Shown here one piece after another: positions 34,699-44,261 of a stretch of DNA of 64,000 bases (position 1 is its first letter; every line of letters begins with the position of its first letter). The position numbers and the translations under genes were made by a program. Below the pieces are notes generated by a model. That model saw only the letters and a program-made list of their open reading frames with translations, searched no databases and was not told where the DNA came from. Source of the stretch: Bacillota bacterium (GTDB lineage Bacteria; Bacillota; Clostridia; Peptostreptococcales; Acidaminobacteraceae); the NCBI GenBank assembly GCA_020161295.1, contig JAIUOA010000006.1, forward strand, positions 62,001 to 126,000, written 5' to 3'.

Positions 34699-37600
34699 CT
34701 ACTTAAAGTAGTTTACCCCTGCCTTAAAGAGATCAAAATGCGTGTTGCCAGGGATATTTTTATAAAGGTGGTCACCATATCGCTCGGCGTGACCCATTTT
34801 TCCGAACACGCGGCCATCTGGTGAAAAGACCCCTTCGATGGCATGAACTGAGCCATTGATGTTATATTGTGGATCTGTGGTGGCAGCTCCGCTAGCATCG
34901 ACGTATTGCGTCGCGATTTGACCTTTTGCCGCCATTTCCTCCACGAAAGCGTCACTGGCATAAAAGCGACCTTCTCCATGTGAAAATGCCGTTTCGAACA
35001 CATCCCCCACCTTAAAGCCATCAAGCCAAGGCGAATTAACCGATGAAACCCGTACATGCGCCATGCGCGCCACGTGTCTACCGATTTTATTAAAGGTCAG
35101 TGTCGGCGAGGATTCATCCAGCTTACGAATGTCCCCATAAGGTAAAAGACCAAGCTTTACGAGTGCCTGGAATCCATTACAGATGCCGAGCATGAGCCCG
35201 TCGCGTTTTTCCAGATGTTCCATAATCGCCTCAGCTAAAACAGGATTTCTAAATACAGAAGCGATAAATTTGCCCGAGCCCTCTGGTTCGTCACCTGCAC
35301 TAAAGCCTCCTGGTATCGCGATGATTTGGGATGATTTGATGGCCCTAGCAAATGCTTCGATGGATGCCTCCACGTCCTTCGCCGTTAGGTTTCTAAACAC
35401 TGTGGTCTCAACCTCTGCGCCAGCATTTCTAAACGCGCGCTCCGTATCGTATTCGCAGTTTGAGCCAGGGAAAACGGGGATAAACACCTTAGGCTTCGCC
35501 GTTTTGAAGGTTGGTTTTGGTACGTAGAGCTTTTTCTCGAAGCTGAACGTCTTCGCAGTTTCAGAAACCTCATCCGTATGCACTGCCGGGAAAATCGGCG
35601 CTAAAGGCGCTTGCCATGCCTGCTCAGCTACTGGTCCACTCACTGAGAATTTTCCATAATCGAGCGTATAATCAGCCGTAAGTGTGCCGATCATCTCGAC
35701 GCCGTCCACAGAAGGGCGATAATCAGGCGATACCTCCATGATCAGGCTACCATATGCAAAATCGAACAAATCCACACCCGATTCAAGTTTAAAGCCGATG
35801 CGGTTCCCAAAAGCCATTTTAGCAACTGCCGCCGCTACACCACCTTGACCGATGGCATAGGCTGAAATCACTTCACCCTTCGCCATGCCAGAAAGCACGG
35901 CGTCGTATTGCTTTTGTAACGCTTCAAAGTCAACCATTTCATAAGCATCGCGCTTCGCTTTTACGAGCGCTATTTTTGAGCCAGGTGTCGTAAAAACCTG
36001 TGGCTTAATGTGTTTTGCATGACCATGCGATACGGCAAAAGCGATGAGTGTCGGTGGCACATCTAGGTCCTTAAAGGTTCCCGACATACTGTCCTTTCCG
36101 CCGATGGCTGCCGTGCCAAAGGCGGACTGCGCAAAACTAGCGCCTAGTAAGGCTGCTAACGGCTTACCCCATTTAGATGGATGATCGCCGAGACGCTCAA
36201 AATACTCCTGAAGTGAAAGTCGCGCCTTTTTATAGTCTCCACCCACTGCTACCAGCTTCGCCATGGCATCCACCACCGCGTAAACACCACCATGGAAAGG
36301 GGACCATTTACCGATTCCAGGATCATAGCCGTAGCTCATCAATGATACGGTTTCCGTTTCAGCACCTAGCACTGGAATTTTCGCAACCATGGTTTGTGAA
36401 GGCGTCAGTGCCGTTTTTCCACCAAAGGGCATCAGAACGGTTCCAGCACCGATGGTGTTATCAAAACGCTCGACGAGCCCCTTTTGCGAGCAGACATTCA
36501 AGTCACTCAGCAAACGGATCAAGCCCGATTCAGAAGCATCACATAAAAGCTTACGCCGACGAAAGTAGGACACCTGATCCGGTGTCGTCACGAATACATT
36601 GGCTTTTCCTCTGACCCCATTCGTGTCTAAAAAAGCACGGGAGAGATTGAGGACATCACGGCCCTTCCATTTCATCGCTAAACGGCCATGGTCCTTTACC
36701 ACTGCGACCACAGTGGCTTCCAGATTTTCCATCGCGCACTGGTGAAGGACTTCCTCCAGATGTTCTGGAGCGATGACCACCGCCATACGCTCTTGTGATT
36801 CAGAGATGGCCAGTTCGGTTCCATCAAGCCCTTCGTATTTTTTAGGTACAGCATCAAGGTTGATTTCGAGGCTATCAGCGAGTTCGCCGATGGCCACTGA
36901 AACGCCCCCCGCACCGAAGTCGTTACATCTTTTGATTTTCGTCGTTAGCTCCGGATTCCTAAAGAGGCGCTGAATTTTTCGCTCTTCAGGCGCATTCCCT
37001 TTTTGCACTTCTGCACCACATGAGAGCAAGCTGTCCTCAGTATGTGCTTTTGATGAGCCTGTCGCGCCACCAACACCGTCACGTCCAGTTCGACCACCGA
37101 TGAGCACCACCAGGTCGCCAGCCGCAGGAACCGAACGCACCACTTGCTTCGCGGGCGCTGCACCGATTACCGCACCTACCTCCATGCGTTTCGCCACGAA
37201 GCCGTCATCATAGACCTCTGCCACGTGACCCGTCGCGAGGCCGATCTGGTTACCGTAGGCACTAAAGCCAGCCGCTGCTTTTTGCGTGATCGTCTTCTGT
37301 GGCAGCTTACCCTCTAATGTCTCTTCAACTGGTGAAAGTGGATTACCTGAACCAGAAACTCTCATGCTCTGATAGACATAGCTTCTTCCAGAAAGCGGGT
37401 CTCTTATAGCGCCCCCTAGGCATGTGGCAGCACCACCAAAGGGTTCAATTTCCGTCGGGTGGTTATGGGTTTCATTTTTAAACATCAATAACCATGGCTC
37501 TGTCACGCCATTTACATCCACATCTATTTTAATACTGCATGCATTGATTTCTTCCGAAACGTCTAAATCCTCTAAAGCCCCTTGCTTTCTCATGGCCTTC

Positions 37601-38439
37601 ATGTTGATGGTCGCTAAATCCATAAGACTCATGGGACGCGTGCCCTTTTCATACACCATTTCGCGAAGCTGGGTATAATTTTCAAACGCTTTATAAATAG
37701 GTGCTGAATACTCACCTGCCTCGATGCCTACTGACTCGAGCACGGTCATAAAGGTCGTATGACGACAGTGGTCTGACCAATACGTGTCGATTACCTTTAG
37801 CTCGGTAATCGTAGGATCACGCTGCTCTTCATCTCTAAAATAATTTTGCACGTGTTTAATGTCAGCTTCCGACATGGCGAATCTCATTTGTGTTCTAAAA
37901 CCTAGAAGCGCATCCGAAGACCAGTCCATAAACCCCTCAATCGTCGCCACTGCTTCTGGGGATTCACCTGTCATGATGAGCGTTTCAGGAATTGAAATAG
38001 ACACCTCGTGGGCTTCCACGGGATTGATGAGAAACTTTTTAATCGCCTCGACCTCAGCGGTTTTTAGCTGACCTTTCAGTGCGATTATGCGCGAAGAAGC
38101 GATAACTGGACGTGTTTTAAGGGTGACGATTTCGATACATTGAGCTGCCGAGTCGGCACGTTGATCGTACTGGCCTGGTAGAAGGGCAATTCTGAATGCC
38201 ATTTCATCAGCGTTCGCCTCAAAATGACCTTCGTAGACACGGTCCACATTGGGTTCAGAGAGAACAGAGGCCTTAATCGTTTCAAGTGCCGCCGTTTCAA
38301 CGCCTTCCATATCGTAGCAATTGACGATTCTCACACCTTCAAGATTTTCTAAATGGAGCGTTTTTACCAGCTCGTCTCTCAGAGATTTCGCTTCTATATC
38401 AAATCCACTTGTCTTCTCAACCAATATCCTCGTAACCAT
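34699..38439 (-). CDS. purL: Phosphoribosylformylglycinamidine synthase, single-chain
   Basis: A 1246-residue enzyme converting FGAR to FGAM, step 4 of purine synthesis. Instead of separate PurS, PurQ and PurL subunits, one polypeptide carries the PurL core and a C-terminal glutaminase. Core motifs include 'DTYWSDHCRHTTF', 'FKNETHNHPTEIEPFGGAATCLGG' (split: NETHNHPTEIEPFGG, AATCLGG) and 'NDFGAGGVSVAIGEL'. The glutaminase has the nucleophile in 'GICNGFQALVKLGL' and the acid/base pair in 'HVRVSS...HGEGRF'. It is separated from the pur operon by 8 kb of unrelated genes and has its own transcript. Start ATG 38439 with AGGAGGG upstream. Confidence 0.96.
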   Translation of the reverse strand: MVTRILVEKTSGFDIEAKSLRDELVKTLHLENLEGVRIVNCYDMEGVETAALETIKASVLSEPNVDRVYEGHFEANADEMAFRIALLPGQYDQRADSAAQCIEIVTLKTRPVIASSRIIALKGQLKTAEVEAIKKFLINPVEAHEVSISIPETLIMTGESPEAVATIEGFMDWSSDALLGFRTQMRFAMSEADIKHVQNYFRDEEQRDPTITELKVIDTYWSDHCRHTTFMTVLESVGIEAGEYSAPIYKAFENYTQLREMVYEKGTRPMSLMDLATINMKAMRKQGALEDLDVSEEINACSIKIDVDVNGVTEPWLLMFKNETHNHPTEIEPFGGAATCLGGAIRDPLSGRSYVYQSMRVSGSGNPLSPVEETLEGKLPQKTITQKAAAGFSAYGNQIGLATGHVAEVYDDGFVAKRMEVGAVIGAAPAKQVVRSVPAAGDLVVLIGGRTGRDGVGGATGSSKAHTEDSLLSCGAEVQKGNAPEERKIQRLFRNPELTTKIKRCNDFGAGGVSVAIGELADSLEINLDAVPKKYEGLDGTELAISESQERMAVVIAPEHLEEVLHQCAMENLEATVVAVVKDHGRLAMKWKGRDVLNLSRAFLDTNGVRGKANVFVTTPDQVSYFRRRKLLCDASESGLIRLLSDLNVCSQKGLVERFDNTIGAGTVLMPFGGKTALTPSQTMVAKIPVLGAETETVSLMSYGYDPGIGKWSPFHGGVYAVVDAMAKLVAVGGDYKKARLSLQEYFERLGDHPSKWGKPLAALLGASFAQSAFGTAAIGGKDSMSGTFKDLDVPPTLIAFAVSHGHAKHIKPQVFTTPGSKIALVKAKRDAYEMVDFEALQKQYDAVLSGMAKGEVISAYAIGQGGVAAAVAKMAFGNRIGFKLESGVDLFDFAYGSLIMEVSPDYRPSVDGVEMIGTLTADYTLDYGKFSVSGPVAEQAWQAPLAPIFPAVHTDEVSETAKTFSFEKKLYVPKPTFKTAKPKVFIPVFPGSNCEYDTERAFRNAGAEVETTVFRNLTAKDVEASIEAFARAIKSSQIIAIPGGFSAGDEPEGSGKFIASVFRNPVLAEAIMEHLEKRDGLMLGICNGFQALVKLGLLPYGDIRKLDESSPTLTFNKIGRHVARMAHVRVSSVNSPWLDGFKVGDVFETAFSHGEGRFYASDAFVEEMAAKGQIATQYVDASGAATTDPQYNINGSVHAIEGVFSPDGRVFGKMGHAERYGDHLYKNIPGNTHFDLFKAGVNYFK

Positions 38440-38567
38440 ATGCCCTCCTGATTTTAGAATCTATATTCGCTTTCAGTGTAACATAGCCCGATTGATAAAT
38501 AAAATTAATGTTATTAATCATATTTATTAGTTTAACTAATCCTATGAATAGCACCGAGACCATTGGC
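38440..38567. promoter_or_regulatory. purL upstream region with ATTAGTT-t-AACTAAT palindrome
   Basis: This AT-rich stretch between purL and the ArsR-like gene carries a near-perfect palindrome with 7-bp arms (38526-38540). The core half-site resembles the TAGTTA half-sites upstream of the 39-residue/MFS/ArsR-like operon. A CGAAT-type element also lies nearer purL (38466-38476). No confident promoter hexamers were identified. Confidence 0.35.
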
Positions 38568-38595
38568 ACAAAAAAAGAAGACGCCGAGGCGCCTT
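38568..38595 (-). terminator. Terminator of the MFS/ArsR operon
   Basis: AAGaCGCC-ga-GGCGcCTT stem followed on the minus strand by CTTTTTTTG. Confidence 0.75.
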
Positions 38596-38637
38596 AAGGA
38601 GTTTATCGAATGAAGAAATAAGCTATTTTGGGAAATG

Positions 38638-39663
38638 CTATTGCGGGTAAATCGATTGGATAAAATTTTCAAACACGCGTTTGAGCAGTGCTTTGTTGGT
38701 GCTATAGTACATCTTTTTGCCTTCCTGCAGGTTAAGCGTCAACAGCTTAAGCCCGATGAGCAAGCTAATGTGGTGGCTAATGGTCGCCTTCGATAACGAT
38801 AATAGATCGGAAAGGTCCTTCGCACAAACCGGAGTTTTCGAAGCGAGCTGTATAATTTCCAGCTTGGTGGGATCCCCAAGTGTTTTAAACACTTCCTGAT
38901 AGAGGGTTTCTTCCTGGGCGGCCACCATTCTGCGGATGCCAAAGCCCACTACCATCAGTAGGTGATTACGTTCTTCATAGAGCTTATAGAGCTGCATAAA
39001 TTCAGGTATTACTGTGACGCACACCTCGACGGTCTGAATCATATCATTTGAACCATCGAATTGAATCATTAAAAAGCTATTTCTAAAGCGCTCTTCATCG
39101 GCCATCATTTCTTCGAAAAGCTTGATTTCTCGATCATAGATGGCATTGACGCGCGGGGCGATCTTTTTATAAATCTTCGCAAACTCAGTAACAGCCTCCA
39201 TCATGCGCACATAGACCTCAGGTGCTTCCGATTTGAAACGCTTAATCTGATGGTAGTTCATGACGAACTGCGACGTATTGTTTTCGAGAAGCATCTCGAT
39301 GCGCTCTTTAAGTGCAGCATCACTGGCGTCATGTGGCCTGATGGCTTCTCTGATGTAGGCGTCATAAAGGCCGTCCTTGCCGATTTCACCCAGCTTGACC
39401 ACCAGTTGTTCAGGCTCTAGCTCGGGATTATTAATGGCATAATGGACCATTAGGCTATCGAGGAAATACTTTTTAGAAAGGACCTTCAGCTCCTCGAAAA
39501 GCCGCATGGAAACAGCTGATGCTAGAGATTCGAGAAGTTCGGTAATTTCTGGTGTGGGATCAAAGCCCATTTTTTTTGCTTCTTTTGAATAATCCTTCAT
39601 GCCCACTAGCTGATGAATCGCATAGACAAAATCGATGCTTTTTACACGTAAGTTTTTTAGCAT
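38638..39663 (-). CDS. ArsR-like winged-helix transcriptional regulator with long N-terminal domain
   Basis: A 341-residue protein. The first ~230 residues are helical, without a recognisable domain. The C-terminal ~90 residues (about 250-340) form an ArsR-type winged helix: 'FKTLGDPTKLEIIQLASKTPVCAKDLSDLLSLSKATISHHISLL' (recognition helix SKATISHHI), then the beta-wing 'LTLNLQEGKKMYYS'. No metal-binding CxxC motif is visible. It follows the MFS transporter by 38 nt, so it probably regulates that operon, responding to a compound bound by its N-terminal domain (inference). Confidence 0.8.
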   Translation of the reverse strand: MLKNLRVKSIDFVYAIHQLVGMKDYSKEAKKMGFDPTPEITELLESLASAVSMRLFEELKVLSKKYFLDSLMVHYAINNPELEPEQLVVKLGEIGKDGLYDAYIREAIRPHDASDAALKERIEMLLENNTSQFVMNYHQIKRFKSEAPEVYVRMMEAVTEFAKIYKKIAPRVNAIYDREIKLFEEMMADEERFRNSFLMIQFDGSNDMIQTVEVCVTVIPEFMQLYKLYEERNHLLMVVGFGIRRMVAAQEETLYQEVFKTLGDPTKLEIIQLASKTPVCAKDLSDLLSLSKATISHHISLLIGLKLLTLNLQEGKKMYYSTNKALLKRVFENFIQSIYPQ

Positions 39664-39701
39664 GTCATCACCTTCCTCTTAGTCTTACCACCATTATTGC
39701 A

Positions 39702-40943
39702 TTAAGTGGGGCTAACTGCAACCTCTTTAAGGGCATTGTTATTATGGATGGAAAGCGAGATAAGCAAGAGCGCCGTTGCTGCGCCGAAAAGAATCAAGTA
39801 GCTGGGCATTTGATCGATGAGCAGCCCCGTAATGAGATAGGCGACTGGCATGACCCCTTGGGCAAAAGCGCCGAGCACACCCATGGCTCTGCCGCGGTAA
39901 GCATCTTCGATTAAGGTTTGGAACAATACTTGAAGCGGCACATTGACGAGGATGACCACCATGGCCATCAGTGCCATCATCATGCCATAGTATCCTACCA
40001 ATCCCCAACCGAACGAAACGCCAGGAAGCGTCGGAATCGCGAAAGCCACCATGAGTAGTCCAAACATGATCATGGTATTACGCAATAGCGCATGGGAGAA
40101 GGTCACGCTTTTCTTCCCCACATAAATCGACATAATGATCGCACCCACTGGAAAAAGCGACTGGATAAGGCCATTAGACTGCGCGCTGATGCCATGCACT
40201 GTAATTAGGTTATAAGGCATGACGATGGTAAACGCCGACATGAAAAAGTTGATAAACAGGGCATAGATGGCGATGGTCATGAAAGTCTTTTGGCTACGCA
40301 CATAGACGAAGCCTTCTTTCATGGTTTGGATAAATGAGCCCTTCTGTTTTTTATGATTCAGACTTCCACCATATAAATGAAAGTCGATAAAGCATTCGCT
40401 CAGTGCTGAAAGTAAAAACGAAATCGCATTGACCAGGAAAAACCACTCAATGGAAATAACCCCATATAAAACGCCACCTAATATCGGCGTTGCGATGGAA
40501 AGGACACTATCAAGCCCTTGTGAGTAGGCGTTGATTTTCGTTAGCCGCTCTTTTGCGACCAGATTAGGATACGAGGATGAAAACGCGTTGCTGAGAAATA
40601 CGAACAGCACCGATAGGATTAGCTCCGCTAAATAAATCTGCCAAAGCGTCAGGTCATTTTTCTGCAAAACGATAAAAAATGCTAACATGGCCATCCCACT
40701 GATGAAATCGGCGCCGACCACGATTCGCTTTTTATTCGCTCTGTCGGCGATCACACCTGCTACCGGACTTAGGAGTACCGCTGGTAAGGTGGTAATCAAA
40801 AGGGAGATGGCAAAATTTTGAGCTGATCCTGTAATTTTTAAAATATAGAAGCTCATGGCAAAACCAAATAGCTTTGAACCAAATTGGCTGACACCCTTTC
40901 CACTGAGTGTCAGCCAAAAATTTCTACTTTCCTTTGGCGTCAT
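39702..40943 (-). CDS. MFS transporter (macrolide-efflux-like)
   Basis: A 413-residue major facilitator with twelve predicted helices. The start is ATG 40943 with GAGGTTATT upstream. Features: 'FWLTLSGKGVSQFGSKLFGFAMSFYILK', shortened as GKGVSQFGSKLFGFAM at helix 1, and 'SPVAGVIADRANKKRIVVGAD', giving the motif A-like GVIADRANKKR. The family includes Mef-type macrolide exporters, but the substrate of this one is unknown. It lies in an operon with a 39-residue protein upstream and an ArsR-like regulator downstream. Confidence 0.9.
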   Translation of the reverse strand: MTPKESRNFWLTLSGKGVSQFGSKLFGFAMSFYILKITGSAQNFAISLLITTLPAVLLSPVAGVIADRANKKRIVVGADFISGMAMLAFFIVLQKNDLTLWQIYLAELILSVLFVFLSNAFSSSYPNLVAKERLTKINAYSQGLDSVLSIATPILGGVLYGVISIEWFFLVNAISFLLSALSECFIDFHLYGGSLNHKKQKGSFIQTMKEGFVYVRSQKTFMTIAIYALFINFFMSAFTIVMPYNLITVHGISAQSNGLIQSLFPVGAIIMSIYVGKKSVTFSHALLRNTMIMFGLLMVAFAIPTLPGVSFGWGLVGYYGMMMALMAMVVILVNVPLQVLFQTLIEDAYRGRAMGVLGAFAQGVMPVAYLITGLLIDQMPSYLILFGAATALLLISLSIHNNNALKEVAVSPT

Positions 40944-40981
40944 AATAACCTCGCGTCTTCGAATTATTTTATGCACTCGTG

Positions 40982-41101
40982 TTATTTTCTTCTTTTATCT
41001 GTGAGGTGTTTTAAGTCGTCGATGCTGAGGGGTTTAAAGATAATTCTTCCATCCATATCTGATTGAATCGTAATTGAGTTGTAAGAATTCATGTTTTTCA
41101 T
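40982..41101 (-). CDS. Small 39-residue protein upstream of MFS transporter
   Basis: An unannotatable but well-supported small ORF: ATG 41101 preceded by GGAGGAACTT, 39 codons and a TAA at 40982, between a strong promoter (41151-41179) and the MFS start, with 38 nt between its stop and the MFS ATG. The protein is hydrophilic and basic at its C-terminus ('HLTDKRRK') with no membrane segment. It is too short for any domain call. It may be a regulator, an accessory to the exporter or a leader peptide affecting downstream translation. Confidence 0.65.
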   Translation of the reverse strand: MKNMNSYNSITIQSDMDGRIIFKPLSIDDLKHLTDKRRK

Positions 41102-41150
41102 AAGTTCCTCCGGAATCTCTAAAAAAGGGGGTGTTGGTTTCTATGTTTAC

Positions 41151-41179
41151 ATCATACCACCTTTTTAATTGAAGTTCAA
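41151..41179 (-). promoter_or_regulatory. Promoter of the 39-residue/MFS/ArsR operon
   Basis: On the minus strand, -35 TTGAAC (41174-41179), 17-bp spacer and -10 TATGAT (41151-41156). Confidence 0.8.
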
Positions 41180-41206
41180 TAGTTATCTAACTAAATAATA
41201 GTTAGA
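41180..41206. promoter_or_regulatory. Operator-like cluster of three TAGTTA half-sites
   Basis: TAGTTA (41180-41185), TAACTA (41188-41193) and TAGTTA (41199-41204) form overlapping inverted repeats; the last two extend to TCTAACTA-N5-TAGTTAGA (perfect 8-bp arms). The cluster abuts the -35 of the MFS operon. Confidence 0.6.
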
Positions 41207-41278
41207 ATTGTATTAAACAAATGTGAATAAGATTTTAACCAAACTTTAACCTTATTTTTCAGAATCTTCAAAATAATG

Positions 41279-41307
41279 TTGCGACAAATCTTCTGGATTG
41301 CTATAAT
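41279..41307 (+). promoter_or_regulatory. Promoter of the LysR gene
   Basis: -35 TTGCGA (41279-41284), 17-bp spacer and extended -10 TGCTATAAT (hexamer 41302-41307). Confidence 0.75.
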
Positions 41308-41376
41308 GATATAAGTTTATCTAATCGTAAGTCCGATTTTAATCAGCAGGGTTAATTATTGACCCAGGAGGCGAAA

Positions 41377-42273
41377 ATGCAAAATCCCACCATCAGCTTC
41401 GAGCTCTACAAAATATTCTACCACGCTGCTGCCACGCTGAATTTTTCTAAAGCGGCCGAATCCATGCATGTGACCCAATCAGCGGTTAGTCAAGCCATCA
41501 AATCGCTGGAGACACAGCTGGGCATCCCCCTTTTCTTTAGACAAGGAAGATCCGTCTCACTCACCCACGAAGGCGAAATCCTATTTGCGCATATCGAAAA
41601 GGCATTTCATTTTATCAGGTCAGCGGAAATCTCTATGCAGAACATCAAATCACTGGACGAGGGAACTGTCTTTATCGGCGCCAGCGACACCATCACACGG
41701 TATTTCTTGATGGATGCCATAAAAGCATTTCATCTGGCATATCCGCGTGTGAAGCTCTCCATCAACAACCGCCCTTCTCCTAGATCCGTTGAAAAGCTGA
41801 AAAATGGCGAACTGGATTTAGCCGTGATCAACTTACTGCCAGACAGCGATTACGAGGGACTTGAAGGCGTCTCATTAACCACACTGGAGCATATTTTCAT
41901 CTCCAGCAGTCCAGTCAGTGCCGTCCCTGTGACACTTAAAACACTTTCACAGCACCCGCTGGTTTGCCTTGAAAGGAAATCCACAACCCGGCGTATACTC
42001 GAACAGTTTTTCGCCACTAACGAGGTGATATGGGAGCCCGCATTCGAGTTCGGTTCGTTCGATGTGATTTTAGAAGCCGTTAAAGCCAGTATGGGCATCG
42101 GTTTCGTCCCGAGGAAGATTGCCGCCGCACTGATCGAGGCAGGCGAGCTCTCCGAGGTGACGATTAAGGAGCCTATCCCATCTATCGAAATCGGTATTAT
42201 GGTGAATAAAAGTAAACCGCTTTCATTGGCAGCGAAAAAATATCTCGAAATCCTCAAAAACACTGGGGTTTAG
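41377..42273 (+). CDS. LysR-family transcriptional regulator
   Basis: A 298-residue protein with an N-terminal winged helix-turn-helix ('LYKIFYHAAATLNFSKAAESMHVTQSAVSQAIKSLE', shortened: NFSKAAESMHVTQSAVSQ) and a C-terminal substrate-binding (PBP2-like) domain of about 200 residues. The start is ATG 41377 with AGGAGGCG upstream. It is followed 60 nt later by glgB in the same direction, with no terminator between, so it may be part of or control the glycogen operon (inference). The inducer is unknown. Confidence 0.92.
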   Translation: MQNPTISFELYKIFYHAAATLNFSKAAESMHVTQSAVSQAIKSLETQLGIPLFFRQGRSVSLTHEGEILFAHIEKAFHFIRSAEISMQNIKSLDEGTVFIGASDTITRYFLMDAIKAFHLAYPRVKLSINNRPSPRSVEKLKNGELDLAVINLLPDSDYEGLEGVSLTTLEHIFISSSPVSAVPVTLKTLSQHPLVCLERKSTTRRILEQFFATNEVIWEPAFEFGSFDVILEAVKASMGIGFVPRKIAAALIEAGELSEVTIKEPIPSIEIGIMVNKSKPLSLAAKKYLEILKNTGV

Positions 42274-42332
42274 TAAAAAAAATGGGAATAATAAGACTAA
42301 GTCATTTTAACACGATTGGGGGGCGTTAACAT

Positions 42333-44261
42333 ATGTCGTTTAACAGAGAAAGTATCCTCGAAAAGGGCTTCTATTACTTAAATGAAGGTGAGCTCGACGT
42401 TCACTTGTTCCACGAAGGCACGAACTATAAAAGTTATAACTACTTCGGTGCCCATGCAATCTCAAACCATGATCTTGAAGCGGTACGATTCGTCGTATGG
42501 GCGCCTAATGCACGAGAGGTCCATGTCGTTGGTGACTTTAACGATTGGAACGATTTCGGTTATCCCATGCAGCGCGTAAGAGACAGCGGCGTATGGCAGA
42601 TATGTGTCGTTGGGGTTCAGCCCTATGACCGTTATAAGTTCAGAATTACCACACAAGATCAGCAGGTACTTTTCAAGTCGGATCCTTTTGCTTTTCACGC
42701 TGAGGAAAGACCACATACCGCGTCGAAATACTATGATCTTAAGGGGTTCGCTTGGCACGATGGCGAATGGCTGGCGAAGCGGAAAGACACGGATCATCAC
42801 CATAGCCCTATGAGTGTTTATGAAGTCAACCTCATGTCTTGGCGAAAAAAACACGACGGCAGCCAGTATTCCTATCATGATCTGGCTCAGGAGCTCGTAC
42901 CGTATGTAAAGGACATGGGTTTTACCCACATCGAATTGATGCCCATTATGGAGCACCCGTTTGACGGGTCCTGGGGTTATCAAGTAACTGGCTATTTTGC
43001 GCCGACGAGCCGATATGGTACGCCGAAGGACTTTATGTACTTCGTCGATACCTGTCATCAAAACGGCATCGGCGTCATCCTGGATTGGGTTCCCTGCCAC
43101 TATTGTAAAGACGCACACGGTCTTTACCATTTCGATGGCGGACCGGTGTTCGAGTCACCGGAATACGACCGGGCACATAACGACCAATGGGGCACCATCA
43201 ATTTCGATTATGGCAGACCAGAGGTACAATCCTTCTTGATTTCAAACCTGCTCTACTGGATGGAGCTTTACCATGTGGATGGCATAAGAATCGATGCCGT
43301 CGCTTACATGCTGTACTTGAACTTCGGTGGAAAGCTTTTAAAAAACCGTTATGGTGGGTTCGAAAACCTCGATGCCATCGATTTCATCAAGAAGATGAAT
43401 CACGTGGTGTTCAAGGAGCACCCCGATGTACTCATGATGGCTGAGGAAAGCACCGCTTGGCCGAAGGTCTCAGGCGATATCAAGGACGGTGGCCTGGGAT
43501 TCAACTATAAGTGGAACATGGGTTGGATGAACGACATTCTCGAGTACATGTCTCTCGATCCCGTTTATCGCAAAGGCTTCCATAAAGCGCTGACGTTTAC
43601 CATGACCTATGCTTTTTCCGAATTTTTCGTCCTACCCCTTAGCCATGATGAAGTGGTACACGGTAAAAAGTCGTTACTGGAAAAAATGCCAGGCAATTAT
43701 TCAGATAAGTTTGCGAATCTCCGTTTATTGCTGGCTTATATGTATGCCCATCCCGGTAAGAAGCTTTTGTTTATGGGCAGCGAGTTTGCACAGTTTATCG
43801 AGTGGAACGAATGGCAGGCGTTGGATTGGCATTTGCTGGACTATGACTCACACCGCAAAATGCAAGCCTTTATGAAGGCGTTGAATCACCTTTATAAAAA
43901 TGAGCCGAGCTTTTATGAGCAGGACACCACCTACGATGGTTACGAATGGATCGAAGTGGATAATAATGAGGAAAGTACCATTTCCTTCGAGCGCATCGCC
44001 GCCAGTGGCGAGAAACTCATCTTTATCTTCAATTTCACACCTGTATCCAGGGATGCCCACCCGATCGGTGTCGACCACTTAGGAGAATACGAAGTCCTTC
44101 TGAACACCAGCGATGTGTCCTTCGGCGGTTATGTCGAGGGAGGAAGCACCACTTATACAGCCATAAAGGAACCTTCATTCAGACGACCTAACACGATTCG
44201 CGTTAAACTGCCGAGCTTAGGCGGCCTGATCATCAAATATAAGGAGGAAAAGCCCATATGA
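42333..44261 (+). CDS. glgB: 1,4-alpha-glucan branching enzyme
   Basis: A 642-residue GH13_9 enzyme making alpha-1,6 branches in glycogen. An N-terminal CBM48-like domain shows '[18 protein letters not shown]'. The catalytic barrel has the nucleophile region '[14 protein letters not shown]', the acid/base in 'MAEESTAWP' and the transition-state His/Asp in '[15 protein letters not shown]'. Length is typical of the short N-terminal form. The start ATG 42333 is preceded by a G-rich site (GGGGGGCG). It heads glgB-C-D-A-P-pulA, and its stop overlaps the glgC start. Confidence 0.96.
   Translation: MSFNRESILEKGFYYLNEGELDVHLFHEGTNYKSYNYFGAHAISNHDLEAVRFVVWAPNAREVHVVGDFNDWNDFGYPMQRVRDSGVWQICVVGVQPYDRYKFRITTQDQQVLFKSDPFAFHAEERPHTASKYYDLKGFAWHDGEWLAKRKDTDHHHSPMSVYEVNLMSWRKKHDGSQYSYHDLAQELVPYVKDMGFTHIELMPIMEHPFDGSWGYQVTGYFAPTSRYGTPKDFMYFVDTCHQNGIGVILDWVPCHYCKDAHGLYHFDGGPVFESPEYDRAHNDQWGTINFDYGRPEVQSFLISNLLYWMELYHVDGIRIDAVAYMLYLNFGGKLLKNRYGGFENLDAIDFIKKMNHVVFKEHPDVLMMAEESTAWPKVSGDIKDGGLGFNYKWNMGWMNDILEYMSLDPVYRKGFHKALTFTMTYAFSEFFVLPLSHDEVVHGKKSLLEKMPGNYSDKFANLRLLLAYMYAHPGKKLLFMGSEFAQFIEWNEWQALDWHLLDYDSHRKMQAFMKALNHLYKNEPSFYEQDTTYDGYEWIEVDNNEESTISFERIAASGEKLIFIFNFTPVSRDAHPIGVDHLGEYEVLLNTSDVSFGGYVEGGSTTYTAIKEPSFRRPNTIRVKLPSLGGLIIKYKEEKPI

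Noticed and set aside
42462-43130. 222-codon ORF antisense to glgB
   Set aside because: No ribosome binding site, no family resemblance; glgB on the other strand is intact and typical.
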